Shown here piece after piece: positions 35,701-48,400 of a stretch of 64,000 nucleotides of DNA. This stretch comes from Erythroxylum novogranatense (lineage: Eukaryota; Streptophyta; Magnoliopsida; Malpighiales; Erythroxylaceae): contig CM057230.1 in assembly GCA_029891385.1 (NCBI GenBank), positions 55,593,414 to 55,657,413 of the forward strand, given 5' to 3'. Position 1 is the first letter of the stretch; each line of letters begins with the position of its first letter. The notes beneath the pieces are model-generated. The model ran no database searches, was not told the origin of the DNA, and was given only the letters and a program-made list of their open reading frames with translations. The position numbers and the translations under genes are program-made.

Positions 35701-37452
35701 CTTTCTATGACTTGTATCCCCATGTCTATATTTTATTTTGCAACAAGAATCAGATCAATCATATCTCCACATACCAAGAATTGCTCAAAAGATTGAACCA
35801 TGTTCAGAAAAATATCTAACTCACTTTGATTAAATCAATCATCCTAAATTTAATCTAAAAATTCTACAATTTTCCATGGACAGATAAAGAGATGTCTTAG
35901 GAATCCAACGCTTCAAAAATCAGGTCGATCGGAGGTCGGACGAAAAAGTTATGGCCAAAAGAATGGAAAGAGGTCGGTCAGGAAAAATTCCAAGGGTCGC
36001 TCGCCAGGACGTTCGAGCGGGAGCGACCGAGCGGGAATGACCGAGCGATAGAGATCGAGTGGTAGCGACAGAGCGGGATCAACCGAGTGGGAGAGATCGA
36101 GCGGTAGCGACCGAGCGGTAACGCCCGAGCGGGAAAGACAGAGCGATAGCGACCGAGCGGGATCGACCGAGCAGTAACGACCAAGCAGGAGAGACCGAGC
36201 GGTAGCGACCGAGCAGGATCGACCTAGCGATAGCGACCGAGCAGGATCGACCGAGCGGGATGACCGAGCGCGGCCGCTCTCCAGGGCAACCTTCCAACTT
36301 CTAAAATTCATAACTTTTTACACAGAAGTTCAAAATTCACAATCTTGGTATCAAAAGAAATCTGAAAGGAAGCTTTACAACTTCTATGAAGAACTAAAAA
36401 ATCAAATTGTCCTCTAAGGGAGTCAAAAAGTCACTCAAAGTTTCTTTCCACTAATACTCTTCTCAAACACTAATAGCAACTTGTAAAAATCACAACTCCA
36501 AATTTCATGGTCCAAAAATTGGATACTTTACATCAATGGAAAGATAAAAACATAATCTAAAACTTTCATGAAGAACTTAAGAGCAAATTCAGCCTCTATA
36601 TAGATCAAAAGTTCAATCAAAGTTACTGTCTGAATACTATCATCTGAACAGTAACAAAACTTCTAAAATTCATAATTTCTCATCCCATTGTCCAAAAATT
36701 CTATACTTTATATCAATGCAAAGATCAAAACATAATCTAAAACTTTCATGAAGAACTTAAAAGCAATTTCAACCTCTAACTAGGTCAATTTTTCAATCAA
36801 AGATTCTGCCAGAATAGTGGTCATCCTATACCACCTTCAAACTTCACAATTTCATATCTTTCAATTTTCACAATAAAAAATAACATATTATACATCATCG
36901 AAAAGCTATAAACTTCCTCTACAACTTTCAATAAGGCTACTTAATACAATTCAAACCACATCAGTACAAAATTTACCTCAAAGTACGGTACACACAAACG
37001 TACACTTATGGACATTTTCAAAACAAAGCCAAATTAACCTTAACTTCGAACGCTCATAACTTTCAATCCCACTATCAAAAAATGTCATACTTTATAGCGA
37101 CAGAAAGCTTTCAACATAAGCTACAAGTTTCATAAAAATCATTTTCTCAAATTCTGCCTAAATCAAAAGTCAACTCTCTATGACCAAAAAGTCAAACTTT
37201 TCTTCATTCTCCAAAATCTCATACTTTCACTATTTATTTCTTGCTTTTCAACTCCATTTCAATCAACTCATTCACTTTAACTTTCATAACTCATACAACT
37301 CTATTCAAATTTCAAAGTCATCAAAACTAATCACTTATTTCTCATCAATTTCCTTTAAGCATAAATACATCTTTAACACAATACATACACTAACACACTC
37401 ATTCAAGTTCATTTAATATTTCTAAATTCCACTTAAAGATCGGGGTCCAATA
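32719..37452 (-). mobile_element. Giant LTR A' (about 4.7 kb, minus strand)
   Basis: On the minus strand the LTR begins TATTGGACCCCGATC at 37452 and ends near 32719 (...CGGGATCTAACA) or 32741 (...GGGTCTCAAAA). The copy has decayed and the last bases are uncertain. It follows the family A/B plan. A minisatellite of GACCGAGCGG units lies at about 35990-36285, a GA-rich leader near 35080-35165, a donor-like GAAG|GTAAGAG at 34948-34949 and an acceptor-like CTCCAG at 33737-33738. No clean 5-bp duplication was found. Its 3' end lies about 300 bp upstream of the PPR start codon on the same strand. Confidence 0.82.
35990..36285. repeat. Minisatellite of GACCGAGCGG(GA/TA) units in LTR A'
   Basis: More than twenty variants of a 12-14-bp unit (GACCGAGCGGTAGC, GATCGACCGAGCGG and similar) make this the longest minisatellite of the LTR set. 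The Ser/Arg/Leu-rich minus-strand ORFs over it are by-products of the repeat. Confidence 0.85.
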
Positions 37453-37996
37453 AGATCGGTATTAGTATTGATCAATCTGGATACTATTTCAAGTAATTTT
37501 TAAATTTATAAAATAGTCCTTAAATTTTTAAATTTTGCAAAATAGTCTTTTGATATATTGTAAAGTTGTACTATATATTTTACAAGTTTATTGTTTTCAA
37601 AAATCATAATAATAAATAGTAATCACAATTAATATCAAATAACAATAATTTTAAGTATTTCACATATAAATAATAACCACAATTAATATAAAAAGACAAT
37701 CATCATCATACAAATATAAAATTAAGAATAATACAAAGTATTTAAAATATTACAATAATACAATTTCATCATTTTAATAAATAATAATTACATCAAAACA
37801 TCCAATAAAAGAATAATAAATATTCTTAAATAATTTGCAAAAGAGTTTATGACGAAGAAATAATCAAGTAGAAGTTAAACCTAAAACAAAAACATTTGCA
37901 GTTACATTATATATATATATATATATATAATTTAACATAAACATCAACTATAAGTAAAATTAAAAGAAGAGGAAAAATAAAAATTTGAAATGAAAT
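37453..37996. other. AT-rich flank downstream of the hAT pseudogene
   Basis: It holds a (TA)n run at 37908-37929 and otherwise simple AT-rich sequence. A hAT terminal inverted repeat could lie here, but none was recognised. Confidence 0.5.
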
Positions 37997-38383
37997 TCAA
38001 TTGTCAACGGGAGAATACCTGTTATAACTGCACTGACCCCAGTTATCATTTGGTACAAAATCCTCATCATTGAGATGAGTTTCATTATTATTATCATTCA
38101 AATTTAATGCACAAAATGACAAGTCAATGTTTTCACATCCAAGATTATCTTCCAAGTCATTGACATATACCAAATTTGATTCTTCAAAAACCCAATCCGC
38201 TAAAAAAATCAATATTATCAATGAAAATTGAATCAGTTGAACAATTTGTGCTATTAAGACTTCTAGTGAACAATTAAATTTAATTATTAGAAAATTATAA
38301 AAAAAATATTGAAATTAGTAATGATAATAATAATAATCACATACCTTTCCTGTAGCTTTAAATTGTAGCGAACAAAAACTAAG
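37997..38383 (-). pseudogene. hAT transposase pseudogene, C-terminal segment
   Basis: The minus strand reads 'VFVRYNLKLQE', the conserved end of the hAT C-terminal dimerisation domain (usual form LVFVHYNLRL), just inside the solo LTR D boundary. An apparent intron follows (GTATGT near 38344, TTTTTAG near 38200), then an acidic tail with stop at 37997 ('DWVFEESNLVYVNDLEDNLG'). The splice phase does not join cleanly, consistent with decay. Confidence 0.75.
38379..38383. repeat. Left target-site duplication CTAAG of solo LTR D
   Basis: It matches 41366-41370 exactly and lies inside the hAT coding sequence. Confidence 0.92.
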
Positions 38384-41365
38384 TGTAACATCTAAATTCA
38401 AAAGTGACGGTATATTTGTAAATTGGATCGAATTAGGGTTAAAATGCGGCAAATGTGAATTCTTCTGCATTATAGTTTCTATAGTCATCGGTAAATGATT
38501 ATTGATGGCATAAGTATATGAATATGCGTACATGTATGACATTTCCCGATTGAATTGTGGAAATTGGAAATTTGTGCGAAAAGTGTATAAATGAGTTTTG
38601 TATATGAATTGGAATGAGAAAAATTGAATTTAGAGAACTGGATTATGAGATTGGAGTGTAGGAATATGCAATTCCTAATTTTGTGAATTTATGGAAATTT
38701 TTCTGGAATTTTTAGAGAATCGAGTCCGGACCGGAAAAATGGTATAGTGACTGATAAATCGGATTCCGGGTCCGTGATTGATTGGCAATTGATATGAGGC
38801 AAGTTGAATTATGACTTTAGGATTTATTATTAATTGTTATTGCGTATTGGGAGAAATTAGAATCAGAAATTGGATTGAGGTTGTTCGATCTGGACTGGTG
38901 GCAATTAATTGCCAAACAAGTCTTAAGTTATTCAGTATATATATATAACTTAGGCCTTTGAAATTTGACGATGCTTGCCTCTGTTCTGGAGAAATTGCTT
39001 TGTTCCTCTTCTTCCCTTGCGTGGATTTCTTGGTGATTTGGAAGAGTTTAAAGCTTGAATCAAGTAAGTTATTGCTTATTTATGTGTTTAATCTTTTCAT
39101 TAAACAAGAAATTTAGTGAGAAATTGTTTAGAGAATTTGAAAGTTTCAGATGATAGGGTTTTTGAGAAAATGTTGAGTTTGATTTGGGATTTTGATGAAT
39201 AATAAGTTTTAGATAGTTTTTGAGGTTAGAAATGAGTTCAGTATAGTGTATGAAACTAATTGGGAGTGTTTAGAATTGATTTGGATGGAGTAGAATCAGA
39301 AATCTGGAAATTTCGGGTTTTAGGCGTGTTCGTTGTTGCCTTGGCATATATGAAGAAGACGCCGCATGAGCATTTCAGAATATGCCGCCGCCGCATGACA
39401 TGCGCGGGAAGACGCATGGCGGGGAGAAAGGAGCGTCGTCGTAGCGTCTGTGCATGCGTCTGTACATGACAAGCCTTGATTCGCCATGCAATGACGTGGC
39501 GAAATGGGTACTCGCATGGCGAAGGATCCGATCTTGTGACGAGGAATCTGATTTTCCAAAATGAGATTTTGAGGTTTTAAATTATGGGGATCTAGGAATT
39601 TGATAGTTCAATTACCTATGGATTAAATTCAATATGGAGAATATGAATTTGAAGAATTAGTTTCTAATGGATTGGTATGGATCAATTGAATTTACGAGAC
39701 TAGGAATTTCAATATGGGAGAATGAAATGAAGTGATTTTAAGATGATTGTTACAAGTAATGAATTTGAGATTTGATTTCAATTGAATTGTTTTCTAAGTG
39801 ATTAATTGGAATTTAGAGATTAAGAATTTGAATTGATAAGATGGAATTTCGGATTTTAATTGATGATTATGGGAATCTAGTGACAATAAATAGTGATTGT
39901 GATTTTAATTGGAAGGTGACCGCAGAGAATTGGATATTAGTCTATTAACTTATGGTAATTGGATTTTGCTATGAATTAGAGTGAAAGTGATCGAATTGGG
40001 AAAATTTAGGAATGTCATAACATGTACGATACTCGATGTATTTGCTATATTTGCATTTTTAATATTGGAAATTGTCTTTATGAGTGATATTCGATTTTTC
40101 GATTGTTTTAAAGGTACCGATGGTGCAATTCCACGGCAATCTTTGAGACTTCGAGTCAGTGGCTTCGAAGTGCGGTGAGTAACCTAGTTGGTTTCTCAAC
40201 CTATATGTGTTACATTTGTGTATATATGCTATGTGGAGATACGGATGAATATGTGTGATTTGTTTTGATTGATTTGAACCATGGGTGTTGAAATATTGAA
40301 TTGAGATATGGAAGTGCAAAATGTGAATAAATGTGCATAAATGCAATAGTGAATCGAATTGTAAAAGTGTTAGTGAAATAAATGAGATATGATGATGAAA
40401 TGTGAATGACATATGCACTCATGCATAATTAAATGATCGATAATGATAGTTGTTGACCGAGGCCATACTTTGTATATTTGAGGACGCCGCGGTAAAACCC
40501 GCAAACACACGCCGCAGTAAAATTTGCAAACACCTACGGGTGGGGTGTGGGGTCCTATTATGTGAAAGGGATTAGTGCATACCCAGCGGGCTCTCCTATC
40601 CCTAATGTGAGTGGGCGGTAGTGCATACCCAGAGGGCCCTCCTACTTGCCAAAAAAAATGTGATTATTGATTTCTGATTGCGTTCGGTCATAACAATGAA
40701 ATGAAACTGAAAGTGTCACATGCATACTGCATATGTAAATGATCTAAAGTGAACTGTGTGAAAGTGAAATTGAATGCACGTGAATATATGAAAGTGTGAA
40801 TATGTGATTCAGTGTGTATATGAATTGTGAATGCATGAGTTGGGTGAACCATCGATGATGGTTTCTCATTGAGTTCGCAAACTCACCCAACATTGCATCA
40901 TTTTTGAGAATCAAGAGTACCCGTTAGACTAGCGGGAGTATGATCGTTGCTAGCAAGACAGAGTAGCGGATCGGGATCAGTGTCGTCACATCTGCATGAG
41001 TACAGTGTTTTGTTTGGTGGGCCCTAGCTTAATAAATGTAATAGTGTGTTGAGATTTTGATTTCTGAATGGTGTTCAGAAATGGCATCGAGCCCAGTTGG
41101 GTCATGCCTTTCTGCTTATGTACTGATTGAGCACTGTCGAGTGCTAATTAATAACTGAAAGTGTTTTGTATCTGAAAATGTTTTTGTGTTATGTCGGACC
41201 CAAAGTGTGTTTTAATTTCCGCGCGTTAAAACGTTTTTGGAAGAAAAATTTCATAACGAGTTTTAAATTGTGATTGACTGCTCTAGCATGCCACCCTCGT
41301 GGGTCACGAGCTCGGATGTCACTGTAGATGTCAGGTTCGGGTCTCGCGGGAGTTGGGGTGCTACA
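38384..41365 (+). mobile_element. Solo LTR D (2982 bp, TGTAACATC...GGTGCTACA)
   Basis: It has TG...CA termini, CTAAG on both sides and no interior. It is a relative of LTR C: both start TGTAACATC, end GCTACA and share the block 'gtgaaccatcgatgatgg' plus a second hairpin. A donor-like CAA|GTAAGTT is at 39064-39065, hairpins are at 40847-40863 and 40871-40884, and an acceptor-like TTTTTGAG is near 40907-40908 with a weak pyrimidine tract. A GC-rich patch at about 39355-39480 is the counterpart of the minisatellite but is not clearly repetitive. Confidence 0.9.
40847..40884 (+). other. Paired hairpins of LTR D
   Basis: AACCATC/GATGGTT (7-bp stem, GAT loop) is followed by GAGTT/AACTC (CGCA loop), then ACCC and the acceptor-like site. 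The same pair occurs in LTR C at 61104-61143. Confidence 0.65.
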
Positions 41366-41370
41366 CTAAG
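41366..41370. repeat. Right target-site duplication CTAAG of solo LTR D
   Basis: It matches 38379-38383. Confidence 0.92.
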
Positions 41371-43314
41371 TCATTCAACCTCTTATGCTCCAATCTATTC
41401 CTTTTCTTTGGGTGAATAAATTTAAATATGCCACATTTTCATTTACAACTTGTTACACTCACATATTCCCTCAAAATCTAAATTACAAATCTTTTTAATT
41501 CTGGAATACCATTTCGGAATTGATCCTATCAAGAACTTGTAAGTCATAAGATAACAAAAGTAGTGTTATAAATAAAATAAAGTAATAATTAATTCTCAAC
41601 AAATAAGAAAAAGAAAATAACTAATACTTAGAGAAAGTTTTCCTCTTTGTCAAATAGCAATCGACATTCTAAAATCCCTATAAGACAACTTGTAAAGCTT
41701 CATTTGTGAGCTTAAAAGATCTTTCTTTGCGTCAATGTAACAATTGTTGTAATAGTTAAAAATATTCCTCTATTAACTTCAGCTTGCTTAGTAAGATCTA
41801 GTCTAAAATAGACACTAGGATTCACAAATGTCCTAGCTGTAAACAATGGAGAAGAAAGATGTCTTTCCCTTCTCTCATTAATGATTGAAAAATATGGAGT
41901 ATATAAAGAAGGCCTACGTTTCGGATTGGCCGTGATTGCTTTCGTCACCCTCTCCATGGTATAAAAAATATAACTTATTGTTGGCTTTTTTCACTATCAA
42001 TCAAGCGAAGTACCCTCACCAAAGGCTCACAAACTCGAATATCAATTGACATTGAGACCAAAATTCTCTATTTTTCAGTATAATATTACAAACCTCCACT
42101 CCAGCATTCATACTGAGATGCAATCCACTTATCAGTTGCAAACATTTGTCTTAACTCTTTCTTCATCGAAACAAAAGACTGAAGTGATAAGAAATTTGTT
42201 GTAAATCTTGTCACAACAGGACAACACAAATTCCTACCATTGATAAATTTCTTTCTCATCAAATTCGATACTCATGCATGATTATAAATGAACTTTATCA
42301 CCTTTTTAACTTTTTTCATAGTCTTATCAATAACAGAAAAATACCTAGGATCTCCTATATTTTTCAACATTAGATCAATGCAATATGCAACACAAGGAGT
42401 CCAAAAAAAATGAATTATATGTATTTTGCAACCTTTTTCCTGACGTTTTATAAGCAGAATCATTGTCAGTAATAATCTGAATAATGTTTTTTGGGCATAC
42501 ATCATTCACAACATTATCAAATATCGCAAACAAATTTTCAGTTTTTCTAATAAGGCCATATGCATTAATAGATTTAAAAAACATAGAGTCATTTGTAGAA
42601 TAAACCAAAAAATTTATAATAGGCTCTTGTCTCCTATTTGTCCAACCATCACACATGATTGAATATCCATAAGTACCATAATTCACTCTGTTTTCAATCA
42701 AATAACTTATAATTTCATAAACAAAACAACTCAAAATTTTACCTCTTAAGTCATCAATCGAAGGACCTCTGTATCCTAGAACATAAAAGGCTATTGCATC
42801 CATCATAGGTTGATAATAAGAAGATTGAGAAGCATTGAATGATGAACCTGTATCATACCATCATCTAGCTACTGCCATATCAACATTGTGAGTTGCATCT
42901 CTTGCATGGCACTACGAATTGAAGGTTGAGCTCCAGGCGTTGTTTGTGGTGCAAAGAAACTAGTTATCTGCTTTCTTCTTTTCCTCACATCAGCTTTAGG
43001 TACTTTTTCTTGAGCCTGAGATGGAATACTATTAGTACCACTACCACTTTAACTTCCACTTTTACCTTCAACATATCCAAAATCACCACAAAAACTAAAA
43101 AACGAACTTCCACTACCAATTTCAAAATTCAACCGTTCCCTTCTATCTCTCTCATATTAGTATTCATTAAGCAATGTTTTCATCTACTACTTCACATCAT
43201 GACTTACTTTTTTACAGGGTATCACATCTCCTTTAACCTCAGCTAAATATTTTTTTTTACTTAGGTGATTCTTCCACCTTTCAAATTCTTGTTACAAAAC
43301 AAACAAATAGTATG

Positions 43315-43319
43315 GTTCA
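43315..43319. repeat. Left target-site duplication GTTCA of solo LTR C
   Basis: It pairs with GTTCC at 61565-61569 (4 of 5 bases). The hAT reading frame runs through the joined flanks, which supports the pairing. Confidence 0.8.
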
Positions 43320-45466
43320 TGTAACATCCCATTACTTGTGGGAGGGTTAGAATAGTAAATGTGAGTGATTAATGAGAGTTAGAGATGCATTTCCATGTTC
43401 ATGCATATAAATGACATGCACTTATACATGAATAGTGAATAAATTTGCACATGAAAATAATTGTATATGCATTCATGAATAATTCCGGGTATAAACGGAT
43501 GGATATATGAATTTTTAGAGTTATAGATGATTTTACATTGGAAATATTAGTGATTGGTGAAAATACCGTATTTGTATAAGTTGGTGAATTTAGGAGTTAT
43601 CTTTGAAATTTATGGAGTATTGAGAAAGACATATATATAATAGGGAACAAGAAATTAAAAGAAGCTTTAGAGATAGTTGGATTGTAAAGATGACAGTCAA
43701 GGGAGTTAGTTTCAAAAGAAACTAAGTTAGAACTTGGGTATTGGGTAAATGACAAGTGTCACTTAGGCTTTTGTACTCTTGCTAGAAGTAGGTTGCTATT
43801 CTTTGAAAGTTAATAGATTAAGTCTTGTCTAAGTTCCTTCCTTACTAACATATTTTCCAATCTTCCTTTTGAAACCCAGAGTTTTTCATCAAATACCTTC
43901 TAAGAGACTTATGTGTTTTTCCTTTCCTTCACCAAACCTACTTTGCCATTTGTGTCCTCTACCTTGAGAAAAACTAGAAGCTGGTCACTGTACTCAATGA
44001 AGTACGTAAAACGTGTGGAGTTTAGGGTTTGAAGATTTTGGAGTTTTCAACAGGTAAGTGGTGAAGAAATCCCTTAGAGTTGGGGATTTATGAAATCAAG
44101 TTGATAGATTACTGTTATCTGCATGGAAAATGACATTTACATGGTTGTTCATAAATACTGGGTAGTTGGGAAGAAATGAATTCAGTTATAATGTTAAACT
44201 AGTTTTGAAATAATTTTGGTGTTTTGGTGATGTAAAATATTGAAAGTTAGAAAATCTGAATATTGTGCACTGAATATACTTCAGTCTTTTAGCCATAACG
44301 TTTTCTCTAGTTGTCTAAACGAAATGATTCTTAATTTGAATTAAATTAGAGACACATGGCTACATTTTGTATGAAGACATCGAATTTCAGTTCTATCTCT
44401 AAGAGTCTCAAAAGTTGTCATGAAGTTGAGAATAGGGTGCAGGGCATTGAAAGCTTATTGTAAAATTCGTGTTCTGATTTCGGGAGAAAATATGGACTTG
44501 ATCTAGATAGATTTTGGCAAAGTTACCTTCTAGAAAGTTGTAGATCTTTTTTTTAATCTTTTCAACAGTATATATCAAGAAAATTTTAGACATTGGAGTC
44601 AATAGTTATGATCCTTATAAGTGTAGATAATGAAAAATCAGATGATAGAAATGAGACGATGGAAAAGCAGATGATAGAAATGAGACGATGGAAAAGCAAA
44701 CGATAGAAATGAGACGATAGAAAAGCAGACGATAGAAATGAGACGATAGAAAAGTAGACGATGGAAAAGCAGACGATAGAAATGATACGATAGAAAATGA
44801 GACGATAGAAATGAGACGATGGAAATGAGACGATAGAACTAAGACGAAAGCAAAAACATATTGGACTCTTTTGCTCATAACTTCTTCTCTAGACCTCCAA
44901 ATGACCTGATTTTTGAAGAATTGGATTCCTAACACATTGACTTATCTCTCCACAAAAAATATGGTTTTTGGTATTAAATTGAAAATGATTGATTGAATCA
45001 AATTAAGGGTATCGGTGGAAGGAGCATGAATTAGATATTTTACTGAACATATTTCAGTATTTTGATGATATCTTGGTCTATAGGATTCCAATTGAGCTTA
45101 TTCTTGATTTGTAGTATACTAGAGTAATAGGGATACAAATAATATGGAGAAGTTGAATCTGATCCAGTCTCTAAGGTATTCAATTTCTGGATGAATGTTG
45201 GGTATAGTACACTGTTTTGGAGAGGAACAGTCTAAAAATGTTTGAGGCATATCTTCCAAATTACTAAACCAAATTAAGTGATTTTGGTGTCAATGGAAAG
45301 ATAAAAGATAGAGGAACACTTTTATAGAAGATAGTGGGCTCAAATTTCATAAGTTTTTCCTTCTTATTGAATGTGAACAGTAAACCCGAAAGGGGTGTTT
45401 CAGAAAGTCTGAAGGTAAGTCAATGAGTAATGAATTGTGTTTTCAATGGTTCTAATGAGGCATAAA
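43320..45466 (+). mobile_element. Solo LTR C, 5' segment (split by the family-A array)
   Basis: It begins TGTAACATCCCATTAC. A donor-like ACAG|GTAAGTGG lies at 44054-44055, and a minisatellite of ACGATAGAAATGAG / ACGATGGAAAAGCAG units at 44630-44845 is followed by 'gctcataacttcttc'. The LTR resumes at 60236. It is inserted in the BED-finger part of the hAT transposase. Confidence 0.85.
44630..44845. repeat. 14-15-bp minisatellite in LTR C
   Basis: About fourteen units alternate ACGATAGAAATGAG and ACGATRGAAAAGCAG. Unlike in the A and B families, the array is not GC-rich, and it lies downstream of the donor-like site. Confidence 0.85.
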
Positions 45467-48400
45467 TGTTGGACCTCGAACCTTGAGTGACAATTTGACT
45501 ATGATCAAGTGGATGAGTTGATTGAAATTAAGTTGAAGATCATGAAATAAAGAGAGAAAGTATGAAAATATGAAAAATTGTGTAATAGTTGACTTTCTGG
45601 CCTTTGAAGGTTGACTTATGATTGAGGCAAAATTTGATAAAATGATCTACATGAAACTTGTAGATTATGTTGAGAGATTTTTGTGGACATAAAGTTTGTA
45701 ATTTTTCGATATCGGGAGTGAAAGTTATGATCAGTCAAAGTTTATGTTTGATCGGGTTTGACTTTTATTATGGTTGAAGCTTTGACTGAGGAATTAACCT
45801 AGTTAGAGGTTATTTGAGCTTTAATGTTCTTCATGAAAATTGAAGGATTTGTTTTGATCTTTATTTCGATATAAAGTATGCAATTTTTTGATCTCGGAAA
45901 ATTAAGTTATGATTTTTACAAGTTTGTATAGAGGATAGTGTCTTTGACCGGAAAATGGACTCCCGTAGGAGTTGAATTGAGTTTTATGTTCTTCTTGGAA
46001 GATTTAGAGCGTCTCTCAAGCTTTCTATAGAGACTAAGTTTGTCAAAATCGGAGTTCGGGATGAAAAGTTATGAATTTTGGAAGTTTAGAGGAAAAAAAA
46101 AAAAAAAAGGAAAAGTTTTAGCGCCCTCGCTATTGCGACGGCTCGCCTAATGCAGCGGGCGCCCGTATCTTGCCTCATGACGACGCCGCGCCTAGCGAGG
46201 CGGGCGCCACGCCCCTCCAGGCGACGCCTCGCCTAGCGGCGGGCGTCTCGCCCTCATGAGCGGCGTCTCGCCTCATGAGTTAGGCGTCCGTCTGCGTCCG
46301 ACGCCGCTTTGCTTTCGATTTTCTTGATTTTCCTCCTTTAATCCGACCTTTGTTCACTATTTTGCCTATATCTTTTTAAATCCGACATCCGATTGAGTTG
46401 ATTCTTTTTGCGTTGGATTCCTAAGACATTGAATTTCATTTTATAAGAAATTTGTGAACTTTTGAGATTAAATTAATGGTGATTAATTTAATCAAAGTGA
46501 GTCGGGAAATTTTCCGAGCATGATTAAGTGTTTTGTAAAATTCGGGATCTATAGAGATCCGATTGAAGCGATTCTTGAGGCGAAATAAAGATAATACAAG
46601 GGGCTACAAATCATATGAAGACATGAAATGTCAATTTTGCCCTTAGGACTGTTAATTTTTGAATTTAAGTTCGGATTAGGGTTTAATTTTTGGATTGGGA
46701 ACACCTGTGAGTAATTTGAGTATAACTTTTGATCTGGGAATCGAAATGAGGCGATTCTTGTTTTGAATTAAACTAGAGACATAAGGCTACAATTGTTATG
46801 AAGACATCGAGTTTCAATTCTGGGATTAAGAATGTGAAATTTTGGACGGAAATAATCGTACATAAGAAATGTGTTAGAATATAGATTTTCCGCCTTTGTT
46901 TACTTTATAACTTTTGATGTAGTGCTCGGAATTGAGCGCGGTCAGTGGCGTTGGATTCGTATGAGTGAGAGGAACATTTCTCGAGAAGGAAGTTTGGACA
47001 AATTCCTTCAATTTGATAGTGCGAATCAAACCGCAAGTAAGCGTAACTTTAAGTTTTGAATGGAGGGCAATTTGGTCATTTGACCATCAATTAATGAAAC
47101 ACAGATGGTGTTGTCGTTTTTGGCTATTAAAAGCCACGAAAGTGGCTGGAAATTTCCAGAGAAAAGGAGAAGAGAAATAAGAAGAAAGAAGAAGAATGGA
47201 GAAGAGTTCGTATGGAGAAAGAAGAGGGAGAAGTTTAGTTTTAATTTTTCTACTCAATTCTTCAAGCTTTTGGGATTTTTCCAAGAAGGAAAGAGTGGAG
47301 AATGAAGAGAGCTTCTTCATGAGCCAAGAAAATCACAATTTGGAAGAGAAAGAGGTAAGAGAAATTTTTCTACTTTGAGATTTTGATTAATTTTCGGTTT
47401 AGAATTATGTCATATAAGATGGGTTTATGATTTATGAAGTTAATTTTGAAATATATGCTTTAAATTTGGGTTTAATTTTGGATGGAAAATTGATTAAGGT
47501 TTAGGCTAAATTTTATGATTGAGAATTTGGAGATATTTTGGTGTAGAATTATAGGAAATATGATGAATTGATGATATATGAAATCAATTTCGAAGAATTT
47601 GTATTTTATGGTATTGAATTGGGATAAATTGGTTTAGGCCAATTTTAAGATTTGGGGATTTTTGAAATTGAGGATTTAAATAGTTTGGAATTAATGTGAA
47701 TTGAAGAATTGTGAGATTAATTTTGAAGAAATTATGTTTTATGAGATTGAATTCGAGTGTCTTGGTTTAGGCCAATTTTGAAAATTGGGGATTTTCAAAA
47801 TTGGAGATTGAAATAGCTTGAATGTAAATGGAATTGGTGAATTCCTAAGTTGATTGTGAAAATTAAGTATTTTCGATGAGAAATTTGGATGATTATGGTT
47901 TAGGTTTTGGTACTTTGGAAGAGAGAGCAAGGATCAATTGGAGCTTGAAATCAAGTTTAAGCAATAATTAGAGGTGGGTAGCATATTTATATTTTGATTT
48001 GTGAGCAATATGCAATTTTGAAAAATTAAAGAAAACAATTTTGAAAAATAAAGAAAGCAAAAATGTGAAAATTTTGACAAATTATTGTTTTGTAAAGGTT
48101 TGAAATTCGATTTACGAATGTTTTCTGAAAGATTATTATAAGTTTGAATTCATTGATAGAAATTTCGAAAATGCATTTGTTGTGTATGCATTATTCAATT
48201 GTTGAAATTATTGTTTGATTGAATGTTTTGATTGTTGAATTTAGTGAATGATAGATGAATAAATTAAGTGGTATGCATTTTTGGGAAAAATTTTGAAGAA
48301 AAGTACGAAATTGAAAAGTGCCTTGAGCAATCCGACTTTTCGTTTTCGATTATGTGTTATGTGGGTTTGGTAGGTCCCTTGGTGAGTCGGTATTGTCTCT

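Larger units (their letters stand above)
41366..43319 (-). pseudogene. hAT transposase pseudogene, main segment (DUF659-type)
   Basis: Read on the minus strand from 43319 down, it holds a BED zinc-finger remnant ('CLFCNKNLKGG' then, after a frameshift, 'RWKNHLS' and 'DVIPCKKV'). Next come the DUF659-type catalytic region ('SIMCDGWTNRRQEPIINFLV', about 42600-42670, and 'IIQIITDNDSAY'), the segment 'FWTPCVAYCIDLMLKNIG' (about 42340-42400) and 'KVIKFIYNHA'. Beyond an in-frame stop follow 'PLFTARTFVNPSVY' (about 41800-41850) and, next to LTR D, the dimerisation-domain words 'KKRNRLEHKRLND'. This domain order is that of plant hAT transposases with a BED finger. Frameshifts (one near an A-run at 42404-42411) and stops show it is dead. 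Two solo LTRs split it; the other pieces are at 37997-38383 and 61565-61680. Confidence 0.88.
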
